Both the position numbers and the translations under genes were made by a program. A model generated the notes under the pieces. The model saw only the letters and a list, made by a program, of their open reading frames with translations. It was not told the origin of the DNA and made no database searches. Positions 34,195 through 46,737 of a stretch of 64,000 nt of DNA are shown here, in pieces. The first letter of the stretch is position 1; each line of letters opens with the position of its first letter. The DNA comes from Helopsaltes ochotensis (lineage: Eukaryota; Chordata; Aves; Passeriformes; Locustellidae). The stretch covers positions 1,266,035 to 1,330,034 of the forward strand of contig VXBM01000014.1 in assembly GCA_013400155.1 (NCBI GenBank), written 5' to 3'.

Positions 34195-37131
34195 GTAAGT
34201 AAAGAAAAGTTTTGCACTGCATTATTTTTGTAATTGAATCATTTTGTTCACAGATGTAATACAACTTGAAGGGCATTTACTGTGGAAAGTGATATGGCTG
34301 AAGCTAATTGATAGAATGGATACCTAAAGATATCCAAACAAGTAGTTTTTTAGTTCTAAACTCAAAGCTGCATTTCCCGTGTTCCAGGTATAATTGTGTT
34401 TAAAGACCCAAAAATCTGAAATGAAAGAGCAAATCCGTGTATGTACTTGCATATATGTGAAAGGTAAGGTGGTTCGTGGTTTTGTTCATGAGGTCTTTTA
34501 ATGGACTATTCTTGTTGAAATTGTTTGCAGTAATTTTCACAGTACGTATAAGGGATTTTCATTAGGATGCTGTTATAGAAGTATTATCTTATTCGTCACA
34601 GTATCCAGTACCTATAAGTGCAGCTGAGAGGTAGGAAGGGGGAGATGTTTTCTTGGAGTTTTCAGTTTTGTTCTGGCCAATCTGATCTGAAAGAAATGAA
34701 AGCACAAAATCTGGAGCGAATCTTAAGCTATGAACTTGCTTCATTTTGATGCATTCTAAAGAGAAGTTCACCCTGAACATCAAATGTATATTCTTAATGA
34801 CTCCCCAAATGAAAATGTATGATCTAATATTTGCAATTTATTGTTGCTTAAACCATCTCTTGATGTTGCTTAACCATCTCTTCTGTTTAAACAAAACAAA
34901 AAAGCTACATAACATCGTTTCATGTTTTATAGAAAAATGGCTGTTTAATTACCGTATCTAGCATTAGTCAGGCATCTTTGATTTGTACTGTTGAATACAG
35001 TTGCAGATAACGAAGGGATCTTTGCACATGGTTTTGTTGTTGCTCTGAGGAAACCTTCATATTTTTCCACAACCAGTCTCCTTTAGGCATAGTCAAACAT
35101 TCAGACACCCTCAAGTGTAAGTTGTAGCCATGTAAGCTATGGTTACTGGTACAAGCATGTGGAGCTCTTACATGTGTGCAACATGACTTCAAGCAAGACA
35201 ATTTCCGAAGACATTTCAGTGATACTGTGATGTAGATAATTTTTAATTCAAAATGAGCTTGTTTATCTTGGGAATCAGTTTAAGGATTTTAAATCGCAGG
35301 TCAATTAGTCCTTTTAGCAATACACTTTAACAGAAATACATTTTCAGGATATATTTTAAGATTTTAAAGGGAAAAACTAATAAAAATGGACTTTCTTAAA
35401 TGGACAGCCCAATTAGATTTATATAAATGTGGGTTTCACAGCTTAGTTCCTGTCTTTTGGAGAATAGTGTGTTGTTTTCATCACAGGGAGAAATGATAGT
35501 TTGTATCTAGTTTGAGTCTGCAAGTTATGATATAGCCCTGTTCCCCTACCTCCTGGCAGATATAAAACTATCATTCATATGAACCACCATCTGGAGCAAA
35601 TTATAAAATATATTCTTTAATAAATATAAAAGCTTTTTTGTCAAAATTGTATGGGTAAATAATTTTTCTAATACAACTTTCATGTGTATTCTTCATCTTT
35701 GATATTGTAACTTTTGAAATATTGTAATGGATTCTAGCTATAGCTCCAAGTTTCTCCTTCATGGGATAAATCACTTTTTTCTTGGAAATATTTTCCCATC
35801 ATCCCCATTTTCCATTTCAGTATTTTTGCTTTGGCCAATGGATGCTAATCTCTTAGTTATTTTTAAATATGTATTTAGAAAAAACCCTTATTTTTCATAG
35901 AGCATGAGTTCATCCAGAAGATTTTGGCACTTGGATTGTGTTTATATGTAGTTGGAGAAGAGTTAAGTGTGTAGCTTTATTATATGTAGGCTTTTAAAGA
36001 TTGTGACTGTCTTTCCAGAGTTATAGATCATTTAGCCACTGAGATGAGTTTTCTGTTAGGGAGCGGTTTTATTGACCATTCTCCTGACTGGTGATAAATC
36101 CAACTTTTGGTTACACCCAGAGAGTTCTTTGAGTTCCTGGAGTACCCTTAGACTAAGCATAGAATAACATTTCCATCCAGAAGAAGGGAAAACAACCCTT
36201 GTCTTCAAATGGCAATGCAATACATGATAATACATCCAAATTTAATTTAAAAACCTAGCATTGAATGGCATGAAGAGTGTGTTCACCTCTATGTAAATGT
36301 TAAGATAATGTAACACCTGTGATGTCAAGATATTATGAATGCAGTTTAGAAAACTGGCTCTTTTTTTAAAGTACTTCATATACTCTGAACAAGTCTGTGT
36401 GAAGAAATTATCACTTTACTTTACAAGTACCCCTTCTGAATTGTAAGCTGAATAAGAGGAGCTAAATTAGCTTCTGCACTCATATGCCTTGGATTAGCAT
36501 TCAGGCAGGTAGTACTTGGATTTGAAGTCAAATGTAGGTGGGATTTTAGAATCACTGGGGTACAGTTCTGTTGTTAACTTGTGTTCTAAGTTTAGGTCAA
36601 GTAAGGATAGCAAGGGTGTGCTATTCAATCAACGAGGTTGTTGCTGCTTTAATTTTTTTGCAGCATCTTTAGGAAAATACCTAATAAGGAAAATTTAAAA
36701 AAAAATTGAAACATGTTAAAGTACTTGAAGAATTGAGACCTTGAAGTAAATGAGCCTATGTACACATACATAATAGCTGCAGCTTGGAGAATCGACAACA
36801 CACAGTCATTGCAGTTGGTTAAAAATGGATAATATGTATATGACAACTGTTGAAAGACTCAAATCTGGTTTTTGTGTGCAGCTGCTTTTATCTATTTAAA
36901 ATACAGTATGGTGAAAGACATTTAAGCATACAGTTGAGAAATCCCTTTTGAATAATCAGCGTCCTGCTGATACTGTGATCCAAAAGAAGCTTCCAAGTTC
37001 AGCACCGAGTGTTTCACAGCAGCTTCTATAATAGTAAATTATAAAAGTGTAAAAATGTTGTATGAACAATGATAAAAAAGGGGGAAATGACTGGCAGATT
37101 ATTTATTGATGTGATTTTCTGTCTTCTACAG
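34195..37131 (+). other. BIRC6: Intron w25
   Basis: 2,937 nt with one short tandem duplication and no recognised transposon. Confidence 0.9.
34843..34882 (+). repeat. Short tandem duplication
   Basis: gttgctta(a)accatctctt occurs twice with a period of about 22 nt, in intron w25. Confidence 0.7.
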
Positions 37132-37912
37132 GTCACTGTTTAACTGGTCCATGTCTCTTCCCTGCAACATGGTTTTGAAGAAAGCTGTTGATAGTTTGCT
37201 TTGTTCTATGTGCCACATCCACCCAAATTATTTTTCCTTACTGATGGGATGGATGGGTATCACTCCTCCTCCAATGCAGTGTCAGCACAGACTGTCTATG
37301 ACCGATGACAGCAAAAAGCAGGACCTTAGTTCATCTTTGACAGATGACTCTAAAAATGCACAAGCCCCTCTTGCACTAACGGAGTCTCACCTGGCTACTC
37401 TTGCTGCCTCATCTCAGTCTCCTGAAGCTATCAAGCAGTTACTGGACTCAGGTTTGCCTTCACTGCTTGTCAGAAGTCTTGCTAGTTTTTGCTTTAACCA
37501 TACTTCTAGCTCTGACTGCACTGCACAATCAATGGATATCACCCAGGACAGGCTCAGGAGGCACCACGTTCCACAGCACTTTAATAAAATGCCCATCACG
37601 GCAGACCTGGTCGCTCCTGTTCTCAGGTTTCTGACAGAAGTCGGCAACAGCCACATGATGAAGGATTGGTTGGGTGGCTCTGAAGTCAATCCACTGTGGA
37701 CAGCACTTTTATTCCTGTTGTGCCATTCTGGTGCTACCTCTGGAGGACACAATATGACGGCACAACAGAGCAGTGCGAGATCCAGCTTGCTTTCTTCGAC
37801 TGTAACCACGGGGTTGACCACTCAGCAGCGGACAGCAATTGAAAATGCAACAGTTGCTTTCTTCCTACAGTGCATCTCTTGCCATCCTAATAACCAGAGA
37901 CTTATGGCACAG
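37132..37912 (+). CDS. BIRC6: BIRC6 exon w26 (largest exon)
   Basis: 781 nt, window residues 1481-1741. Order: SLFNWSMSLPCNMVLKKAVD, CSMCHIHPNYFSLLMGWMG, a disordered-looking acidic/Ser-rich loop with the repeated MTDDSKK and LTDDSKN motif, helices (LATLAASSQSPEAIKQLL), a Ser/Cys-rich segment, DLVAPVLRFLTEVGNSHMM, a Ser/Thr-rich loop, and finally IENATVAFFLQCISCHPNNQ. Acceptor ttctacag, donor ACAG|gtgaga, phase 0 end. The Ser/Thr loops are likely regulatory or flexible. Confidence 0.97.
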
Positions 37913-38817
37913 GTGAGAGAAAAAAAATAAAGTTTTAATTTAATAGCTACAGCTAACTTCAAAAACTTTCTATGTTTTTTACCTTCCTTTATAATAACTT
38001 GGGTTTTTGTAAGCTGTCATTGACTGGAAAAATTTTATATTAAAATTGTTAGCTTGTTGATCTGAGTCTGAAACATATAAAAATGTTTTGGCATGGCTGT
38101 CTAGTCCTGTGTATAGATTTGTATTTTTCTTGGTTTAGAGAAATAAACTTTAGAGTGAACTCCAAGGGACTGTTTAATTAGATAGGGCTAAACTGCTGTG
38201 AAATGTTATAGGAACAGTTAGCTTCATACACATATTTAATATTAGTAACCTAAGGCGATTTCGTGGGAAATGTGCTTGTGCAGCCTGTGTCCAAGGAAAT
38301 GCAGGGTATTGCAGAAGATGGCTTTGCATTTGGCATTCTAGAGCGGATTCAGCTATCGTCGTCACATTCATTAACCTTGCAGACCTAGCTGAATACAAGT
38401 ATAATGAAAAAATGGGTTTTCAGCATTAAAACTGATGATGCTCTAGGAAGAAATAGACTTCAGTAAAAAATTGAGTCAGTTCTCTGTTAATGGCTGGGCC
38501 TAATAGTGCATTATGCTTTAGGAAATGTTTGCTTTAGGGATTTAAAAGCTGTTTTTATAACTACTTTAGTTTCAGTTTATCTTTTTGAGAAATCTATGTG
38601 TTTGCAATTACTTTGATGCTGTGGTCAGCATTTTAAGCTTTTATATTAAGGGCCTTATTTGCTGCAGGTGTTTTATTCAGTGGTGCTCATTTCTGAGCTG
38701 GTTTGTGTGATAACTGGAAGTGGATCTCGGGCACTGTCTGCTATGGCTGTGTAGAGCTATATTTTAAAGACTTAAATGTAGAAATATTTTAAATCTGATA
38801 TCATTTTGCATTCTCAG
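37913..38817 (+). other. BIRC6: Intron w26
   Basis: 905 nt, nothing recognised. Confidence 0.9.
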
Positions 38818-38961
38818 GTTCTCTGTGAATTGTTCCAGTCCTCTCCTCAGCGTGGGAACCTCCCAACCTCTGGAAATATTTCAGGATTTATTAGGAGGCT
38901 TTTTTTGCAGCTGATGCTAGAGGATGAGAAAGTCACTTTGTTTCTTCAGTCACCTTGTCCA
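38818..38961 (+). CDS. BIRC6: BIRC6 exon w27
   Basis: 144 nt (48 codons, phase 0 both ends), window residues 1742-1789: VLCELFQSSPQRGNLPTSG, then GFIRRLFLQLMLEDEKVTLF and QSPCP. A scaffold helix pair, the last before the ubiquitin-like region. Acceptor ttctcag, donor CCA|gtaaga. Confidence 0.96.
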
Positions 38962-40651
38962 GTAAGAGTTTTTGATACCGTATGGTAAACATGGAATAAA
39001 TTTAGCCTTTAAATTTTAAGTCTGAGTATATTCAACTTCTAAATGTTAGCAGCTTTTTTTTTGCGATATACATTATGGAATTTTACAAAGGAAAGTGCTA
39101 TTGAATTGTAGCTAATCATTTTAGAAGAAAATTCAAGGCACTGTGTTATGAGAACACAAAATATTTGTTGGAAATATACTGCTTCTGAAGGATCTGACAA
39201 TTGAAACTTATCTTATGGAAGGCTCTTTAATAGTACCCTTACACACCAGCAATAAATACAGATACAATATCTGTCCAGTAGTCCTTAGTAGTTTCATTAA
39301 GGATCAGTCATAGTCAAAATTGGCAGACATCCTTCAGCAGTTAGCCAAAATGCCATGGATAAATTGAGTGACAAATATGTGAATTAATTTATGAAGCAGA
39401 TGTATACTTTATGGTTCCACATGCTTCACTGGAACAAAATTACAACTGATGCCTAAAGTGGTCTCTGTTGTAGGCTGTGACTAAATAAATACGGTAAAAC
39501 CAACTGTTTCTTTAATAGATTTGATACTCCCATCTAGAAAAAAGTATTTGCAGCTTTGGTTTTCTGCATCTCAGAAGTAAAGTACTACAGGAGAGATATG
39601 AGAGGGAAACTGGATCAGATAGTATGAGATGGAAAAGGAGGCACAAATACAGTTTTAGCACAAACATTTAAATGTTTTAACTTGGCTGAGTAATTATTAA
39701 CAGGTCCATTGATAATGTGAAGATACCATCAATTTTCTGTTAATTGTTTTACATACAACAGATTTTTACAGAAGGCTGTTACTAGATAAGTAAAAGCAGA
39801 AAAAATGTCTTGAAGTTGTCATAATTCAGTTTCTTCTTTTAAAAACACTAGAAAATTGTGTTCTTAGTGAGATGATTCCTCCTATAACAAGCAAAGAGAA
39901 ACCTTAAAAATAATGTGAATGTACAGGATACAATTCTAGAATATCCAACAACATAACCTTTCAAAGATTGGTTCCCCATTTTTATCTTAAAAGTTCTTAC
40001 CAAAACTGTTTTTCAGAAGCTCAGTTCTGGTTGTCAGCAAATGCAATTTTTTTTATTGCATTGCACAACAATAAATTGTTCCTGTAAGTGCATATTAATA
40101 AACAGGTCTTCAGGGCTGTCTAAAATACGTTATGGTAAGATATTTGTAGTGTTTTAACTAACAGTGACTTAGTTACCTGTCATAATAACAAAAAGTACAT
40201 ATTAAGTCTAGAATAAACTTCCTCAAGTCAAAACAACCCAGAGACATCATCTTTCTCTACTCAAAGTATATTGTTATTTTTTGATATTTAGTTTCAGAGT
40301 TAAGCTTTCATTTCCTAAATAATTGCAAGTCTCAGGCATACAATTTTTCTCTCATATTACAGCTATGTAAAATAATAGGATTTTTTAAAGCAAAGATGAC
40401 ATCATACTGTTTCTGGTCCTAAAAATATAGTAGGCTTTCAAAATAAATCATTTTGAGTTAAAAAACTAAACATGTCCTAATTTCATGCATTTTTCTATGT
40501 ATGTCCAGAGTTGAAGGATATGTCAGTTTTCTTTTTTAGCACACTAAGAATTTAACTTTATCTAGCTGACATGGCTTTATAAGAACATAGTGGTTTAAGT
40601 TATTTCTCAGTGTTAAAGTCATAATTAATGTTCACTGTTTTTTCCTTTCAG
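38962..40651 (+). other. BIRC6: Intron w27
   Basis: 1,690 nt, strongly AT-rich, nothing recognised. Confidence 0.9.
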
Positions 40652-40781
40652 CTGTACAAAGGTAGAATTAATGCTACTAGTCATGTAATTCAACATCCAA
40701 TGTATGGAGCTGGACACAAATTTCGTACTCTTCACTTGCCTGTCTCAACAACTCTAGCAGAGGTTCTTGATCGTGTGTCAG
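40652..40781 (+). CDS. BIRC6: BIRC6 exon w28 (start of ubiquitin-like region; GC donor)
   Basis: 130 nt, window residues 1790-1833: LYKGRINATSHVIQHPMYG, then HKFRTLHLPVSTTLAEVLDR. The last part reads as a beta-strand, turn and helix like the first half of a ubiquitin fold. The exon ends TCAG|gcaagt: a GC donor, and the only one that joins in frame to w29 (phase 1). Acceptor cctttcag. Confidence 0.94.
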
Positions 40782-42989
40782 GCAAGTTTGCAATAGTTTG
40801 TGGTGTTTATTTTTAAATGCAGTTTAAAAAAATCTTATATTGTTTGTTTGACCATACAAATGATAGTGCAAATATCAGTCTTTAAAACATATTGTCTTTC
40901 ATCCATTCATTGAATTTCCCCAAATTTTGTCAGTTAAATATCGTGTAACTTAGTGATACATCTCAAGGTGGAGATGTATGTCCTGTGAAATGCACTTTGA
41001 TAAATGCTCCATCTAATTTCTGTGATTATACATTTGTCTACTGTATAAATATTTGCATTTGCTTACAAAATGGAAAATGAAAAGTATCGTTTACTTTTAG
41101 ATATTAATTTTAAAATTATGCACAGTGGGAGTATAATGTTAAGGCATTAATTTATTTGTTTGTTTTTTAAATTTCAGTACTTTCAGTTATACTACTTGAA
41201 TATACACTGAGAGATGAACCTCTCTGTAGCAAACTCTGATCAGGCTTTCACAGACCATAGTACAGATTTTGACATCTAAATGGTAGACATCTTAAACTTA
41301 AAATGAATCCCACCTTTCTTTAATTTTAGTGTTTATTTAATACTTTAGGAAACAGAACTCTATGTTCAAGATTAGGGTTAATAATTTTTTAAAATTTAGT
41401 TAAATTCATACTGAAGATGTCATGTCCGTGCAAGAGCTTTCTAGGTAAAACCAGGCAAGTTGCAAGTTGATTCTCCTCTAGTAATAAATAGAGCAAAAAT
41501 TGTTTGGACGTGTTAAATGGAAAATCAGTTTTATACATGTCTAGTTAAAAAAAAATTAAATAAATCCAGGACTTCCTCTTTATTGTTAAAGTATTATTGT
41601 TATACTCAATAATACCAAAGAAAACCCAAAGATTGTTAGGGCAGTTATGTTTTTGCCATATGGGAGATGGGCACTGAGGGGTGTGCACTTAGTTGTCCGT
41701 TCATCTGACTAGGTATGTATGCTCCCATATATGTAGGTTTACTTGAATGTGTACCTTTTTGGAACTCAGTGTAGATCAACTTTTAATTTATGAGACAGGT
41801 CTTCATGGAGTTAAAAGCAACTATTGCTTTTTATATCTGTGCAAAATTTTTACATGGAAATTGCTAACGAATTTGTTGGGGCAATAAATGTTTCCCAACA
41901 AGCTGATAGGGGTACTAAAATGTTATTTGGCATAATGCTAGATAGGACAAGAAGTGATTTCAGATTTTAATAGAAAAATATCCGTTCCTAGCTAAATGTT
42001 TGTATCCTATTTATCAAGGATTATACTATTTCTGATAGAATCCTGTACTTCTTTACTGTCCAGAGAGTCACGTGGGAAATTTGACTAAGTTTTTTTTGAC
42101 CACAAACTGCACCAGGATCTCATTACTCTAATGGGTGGGATGGTCACTTCATATGAGGTAGGGATCAGTTGTTGGGCAGTGACATAAACTCTACTGAGTA
42201 GCTGCCTTAGTGGTGTATTTTTGTCAGCTTGATAGCCAGTGCTGGTAAGGACTGGAGAGGAGAATGTGATGATGTGGTAAACTAATGTCTGTAATTGAAA
42301 ATGGCCAAGTGCTGACTTTGTAGGGCACCATAACTTTAGGGTTTGCTATCACATTGTTCTGCCTTGGCTTTGTGGTTCTTGTATGGCATTCCATGAAGAC
42401 CATGGTTAGGACAGAGTAAAAAAGGCTTGAATATAAGAGGAGCAAGCTGTGTGTCTGGAGTGAGAGAAAGAAGAGGTGGACTGGGGTGGAAAAGAAAGAA
42501 AAGGCTGTCACCATTACAGCAATAGGAAGTCATGAAGATCTTGTGTCAGAATCTGTCCCTTGGCTTAACTTCCTTTTTCTTAACTACTGTTAATGTCTCA
42601 AATTAAGCATTTCATACTTCTGCATAAATAAATCACAGGAACCATAGTCATGTTGTACTTCTTTTCCCCAGCTTTAAAAAAAAACAGAAGGAGAAAGGGG
42701 TCCTAAAATGATAGATCTGCTGCCTTGCATCCCTTCACCATAGGAAGAAAATGTGCAGTACACAGAAGATAGTATTGCCTGGATGAATACCAGTTCTTTT
42801 GTATTTCATGCACTTTATCTTGAGTTACTACTTGAGTCAGAAAATCTGAACAACAAATCTGGGTATTGCCTGAGTAGTTAAAATATCATTACTTAACCTT
42901 CTTTAATAATTTTATTAATGACCTTTAAATTCCCCTTCCGTAAGTGGACATTGTGTCCATGGGGCAAAACTAGAGCAACTCAGAAATTT

Positions 42990-43026
42990 AATAATAATAA
43001 TAGTAGTAATAATAATAATGATGATG
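42990..43026 (+). repeat. (AAT)n microsatellite
   Basis: Imperfect trinucleotide array with tag, aat and atg variants, in intron w28. Confidence 0.85.
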
Positions 43027-43076
43027 AAAATTTTTTAAAAGCCAAAAACATACACAGTGTTATAGAAAGATACATT

Positions 43077-43110
43077 TGTGTGTGTGTGTGTATATATATA
43101 TACACACAGA
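43077..43110 (+). repeat. (TG)n-(TA)n-(CA)n palindromic microsatellite
   Basis: A tgtgtg run passes through tatatatata into acacaca, which is self-complementary overall. Lies in intron w28. Confidence 0.85.
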
Positions 43111-44137
43111 TCTATACATAGAGAGAGTTTGTGTGTGAATGTTGAGTCCTAAGTGGCGGCAATTTCACACTCTCTGTCTTTTTTTAGTCTCCACTGCTGT
43201 CTAACAAAGGCATAACTAATGTCTTCAGGCACAAATCATATATTTCCAAGCAGCCAAACCATGTCCCTTTCAGCACCTCACTCACTGCTGACACACAGGT
43301 AGTTGGATGGCACTTCTTGGTCTGGAGTCTGGTTATACCTTAAAGCTGCCATGGCTATGTGGAAGCAAGTTACTTCTCAGAAGCAATTAAAGAATTACTT
43401 GGCCATTTTGGTGCCAGTGTTGTACCATTGTCCACTGTCACCAAACATCAGTGATGTAATAAATTAGATTAGATTTAATAACTTACTGATTGTTGTGATC
43501 AACACTGATTGAACCAAAATGGTTGAACTGCAGTAATCTAATTTTCTCTTAAGCAAGCAGCTCAAGATTTGGTTGTGTAATATACTTTAGGCATCTTAAA
43601 ATTTCAAAGGAAGAGAGTTTATCAGTACTGAAATTGGATCAGTATGTAAGGAGAGATACCCAGACCCAAATACAAGAGCCTAATTAAATAAGTCTTCAGC
43701 TGTCCTTGAAAGGAAGTTTTGGAAATGTTTTTTTTTCCCCTGTTGTTATTTTGTCAAGATTTTTTGTGGGTTTTTTGGTTCATTTGGTTTGTGTTTGGAT
43801 AGGGATTTTTTGCTTAATCTCATTTTTGGTTGATTGCAGTGGTTTAGTAGGTTTTTTAATGTGAAAACACTTGACTCATCAAGTAAGGGTTTTAAACTGT
43901 TACAGATTTAAATTATCAGAGAACAGAGTTTTGGGGGAAGAAGAGGACAGAATTACTCTAATATCTTAATTCATAGGTATAGACAGGGTTGTTGGTGCCT
44001 GTGCTGGAACTCTAAGAGGCTACAGTAGTTGAGAATAGCCTTGTTAACAGCTTAGAAACTAATAAAATAAACTTAGTATCTTGAAATGCTTTTCTTTCCT
44101 CTCTTTGTTTGTCCTTGTCCCCACCACCCCCATATAG

Positions 44138-44269
44138 ATACACCCAGTATTACAGCTAAGCTAATTAATGAACAGAAGGAAGATAAAGAAAAAAAGAACT
44201 ATGAAGAAAAAGAAAAAGTTAAAGCAGAAAATGGATTTCAGGACAATTACAGTGTTGTTGTTGCTTCTG
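44138..44269 (+). CDS. BIRC6: BIRC6 exon w29 (charged insert)
   Basis: 132 nt (44 codons, phase 1 both ends), window residues 1833-1877. DTPSITAKLINEQ is followed by an almost uninterrupted Lys/Glu run, then NGFQDNYSVVVASG. A helical, highly charged, probably disordered insert inside the ubiquitin-like region. Acceptor catatag, donor TCTG|gtatgt. Confidence 0.95.
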
Positions 44270-46569
44270 GTATGTCTTGGTCTTCTATCTTTTATAAAAT
44301 GGATATTTCTGGTGTTAAAAGTGTATGTGGGGAAGAAAATATCTACCAATAATTAATTTTATTACTAGAGATGGTTAGAAAAATTGTAGTACCCAGTACT
44401 ATAATTGTAATGTAACTGATTGTTAGGCAGCAAAGATTGATTCCTGGTGAAACGGCTGCCTCTAGCAGATTACACTTTAACAAATTTGTCAGATCTGTTT
44501 ACACCTAAATATATGCTTCACTGATATCTTTGTGGATGCTGTTGCTAGGGTATTTTACAGCATTTTTAAAAACACCCCTGGAGCTTGGAGGGTATTATTG
44601 CTTTTACCTTTTTGCAGTAGCTAGTGCAACACAGTTTCATCACCTCTCTGCCCAAAATATGCTTTGCAAATAAAAGGTACCCACATACTTTGCGTAACAA
44701 CTAATGGTACTCTGCTAAAAACTGTCAGTTGGAGATGTTGACATAAAACCGTGTTATTCTGCTTGGAAACAACTAACACTTGAGTTTCTTTCAAAATGTT
44801 CGGTTTATATAAACTAAAGAGTCGAACCTTCAGAAGTCTTTCATGTAAACCCTTTTCCTGCAGACCTATTGTTGGAGGATATAGATTGAACACAGTAATT
44901 TTGCAGTGGTACACAAATGTTACAGTTCAGATGATGGCTGTAGAAGTCATTAGTCTTTCAGTTTGAAGCTGATTAATGAACTTCAAACTCTTCCCTTCCT
45001 ATCTAGCTTTCTGCCATTATTGAGGTACCTCGAGTTCATTCACACTTCATGAAGCATAAAGCAGAGATGCTGATTTCCTTTGACTTTTGGCACCAATATT
45101 TCTTAAGCTTTTTATTTCAGGTTTTTAGATGTAGATATAATTCCTAAAGCAAATGTTGGATAGGGCAGCAGTTTCACTGAACTTGGTATACATTTATACA
45201 TTAACAACATAGCTGTTAATTACAGCATCTTTATCTGATGATATTTACAGTAGGTGCCACTTAAACAAGTTAAATATGTTTTAGTAGAATCTAAAATATT
45301 AATAGGTCCAAGCAAAGGGTTAAAACATGAATAAAAAATCTAGAAAGAAACAAAAATATTATGCCAAGCTTGAAGATAGGGCATAGCATAGTCAGCCATG
45401 TAATTCCAGTTGCATCGCTCATCCTACTGCCTGATACAACCCATTCTCTATTAAAAAGAAGCAGATTTCAGTTTCTTCTGATGTTTTTCCCATTCTTTTC
45501 AATTTAGCAAGAGTTTAAATATAAACTTATTTCATTTGCATTTGTTTTTACTACCTGTTTGTCAAATATTTTCTTCTTTTGTCATTAATTTTTCATATAT
45601 TCTGAGGTTTTTTAAAATGTCCTTAGTACCTCGAGAAGTTAGAAGTATTTAACTTTTTACCAATGGGTGAAATTAATAGAGGGAGAAAGTTGTATTTGCA
45701 GCCTGGTCTTCCTGAGGCAAGCTAGTTTAGTGTTCTGAGATTATTGGATAATGTGTTGTGCATTAGAGCTTCTTCTAATGATCAGCTGAAACCAGAGTGT
45801 ATTACAGAATTTGAAGTGTGGATGCTGTTAGTTTTGTTAGCTCTTGGATAAGTTAATAATTGTCTGTCTTTGTGTCTTGACCTGCTAGCTTTTTACCTTG
45901 GTCTGTCACCTGCACAGAAGGCTACATGATTGCAGTATAATTTTGCTGTACCTCTAAGTCATATTAAGCTTTCCTAAGATAAGGCATTCTTCCTGTGTAA
46001 TAATAGTAGGGTTTTATGTAGCTATTCTGCCTCCTGATTTTCATGTAGTGTTTACTTCAAATGTTTTGGGGCTGGGGAACTTGAAAAGCACATAGAGACA
46101 CCTTTCATCACATGTAGTACTGTCAGTACTGCAGCTGAAGTCACCTTTGTAGGCAGACAAGTGGTTGTTGTCTATATAATCTGTGCTGAAATGTCTGTCA
46201 ATTTGGAAAATTTTGCCTTTCTTGCTTTCAGGTGAAAAGACAGCCTAAAAATCTTTTGCTGTTATGAGATGCTCTCTTTAACGAGAGCAGAATTGGAATA
46301 GCTTTTGCTTTTTTTATGCATAGCATCATCTAGTCATGGTTTCATTTATGTTTGGGCCTTAGGAGAATGCACAGCCTTTTAACTAAAAATACTGGGATTA
46401 TATCCAAATATGTTTTATACATCAATGTTATTCTGGTATTTAATTAGCCAGTGAGGTCAAGTTCTTACATTTTTCTATCAATCGTTGAAGGTTTTGAGTA
46501 TGTTGTATCTTGGCTAGCTGAAGGTATTAAATACTAGGACAACTTGAAATTTTTTTACTTCTGTACTAG
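44270..46569 (+). other. BIRC6: Intron w29
   Basis: 2,300 nt without recognised repeats. Confidence 0.9.
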
Positions 46570-46737
46570 GTTTGAAATCTCAGTCCAAAAGAGCTGTTTC
46601 ATCCACTCCTCCACGCCCACCATCAAGGCGAGGAAGAGTGATGGCAGATAAAGTTGGTACTTCTTCATCAGGAGGGGAATCTTCCAGCAAGACCATTAGT
46701 GTTCCAGTCTTTCATCTATACCATAAACTACTACCAG
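46570..46737 (+). CDS. BIRC6: BIRC6 exon w30 (Pro/Arg-rich insert)
   Basis: 168 nt (56 codons, phase 1 both ends), window residues 1877-1933. LKSQSKRAVSSTPPRPPSRR includes a PxxPxR class-II-SH3-like motif and basic Ser sites. A Gly/Ser-rich stretch follows, and ISVPVFHLYHKLLPG returns to folded structure. Acceptor actag, donor CCAG|gtaact. Confidence 0.95.

Larger units (their letters stand above)
40782..44137 (+). other. BIRC6: Intron w28, GC-AG type
   Basis: 3,356 nt. The donor is AG|gcaagt and the acceptor is catatag. Only this donor keeps the known D-T-P-S junction in frame. Contains the AAT and TG/TA microsatellites near 43 kb. Confidence 0.9.

Noticed and set aside
37414..37821. A 135-codon minus-strand open frame
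   Set aside because: Antisense shadow of exon w26.
40783..40787. A GT donor just after exon w28
   Set aside because: Using the GT four bases downstream would put w29 in the wrong frame and destroy its clear protein reading.
43018..43030. snoRNA C-box-like atgatga
   Set aside because: Part of the AAT/ATG microsatellite; no D box or flanking stem.
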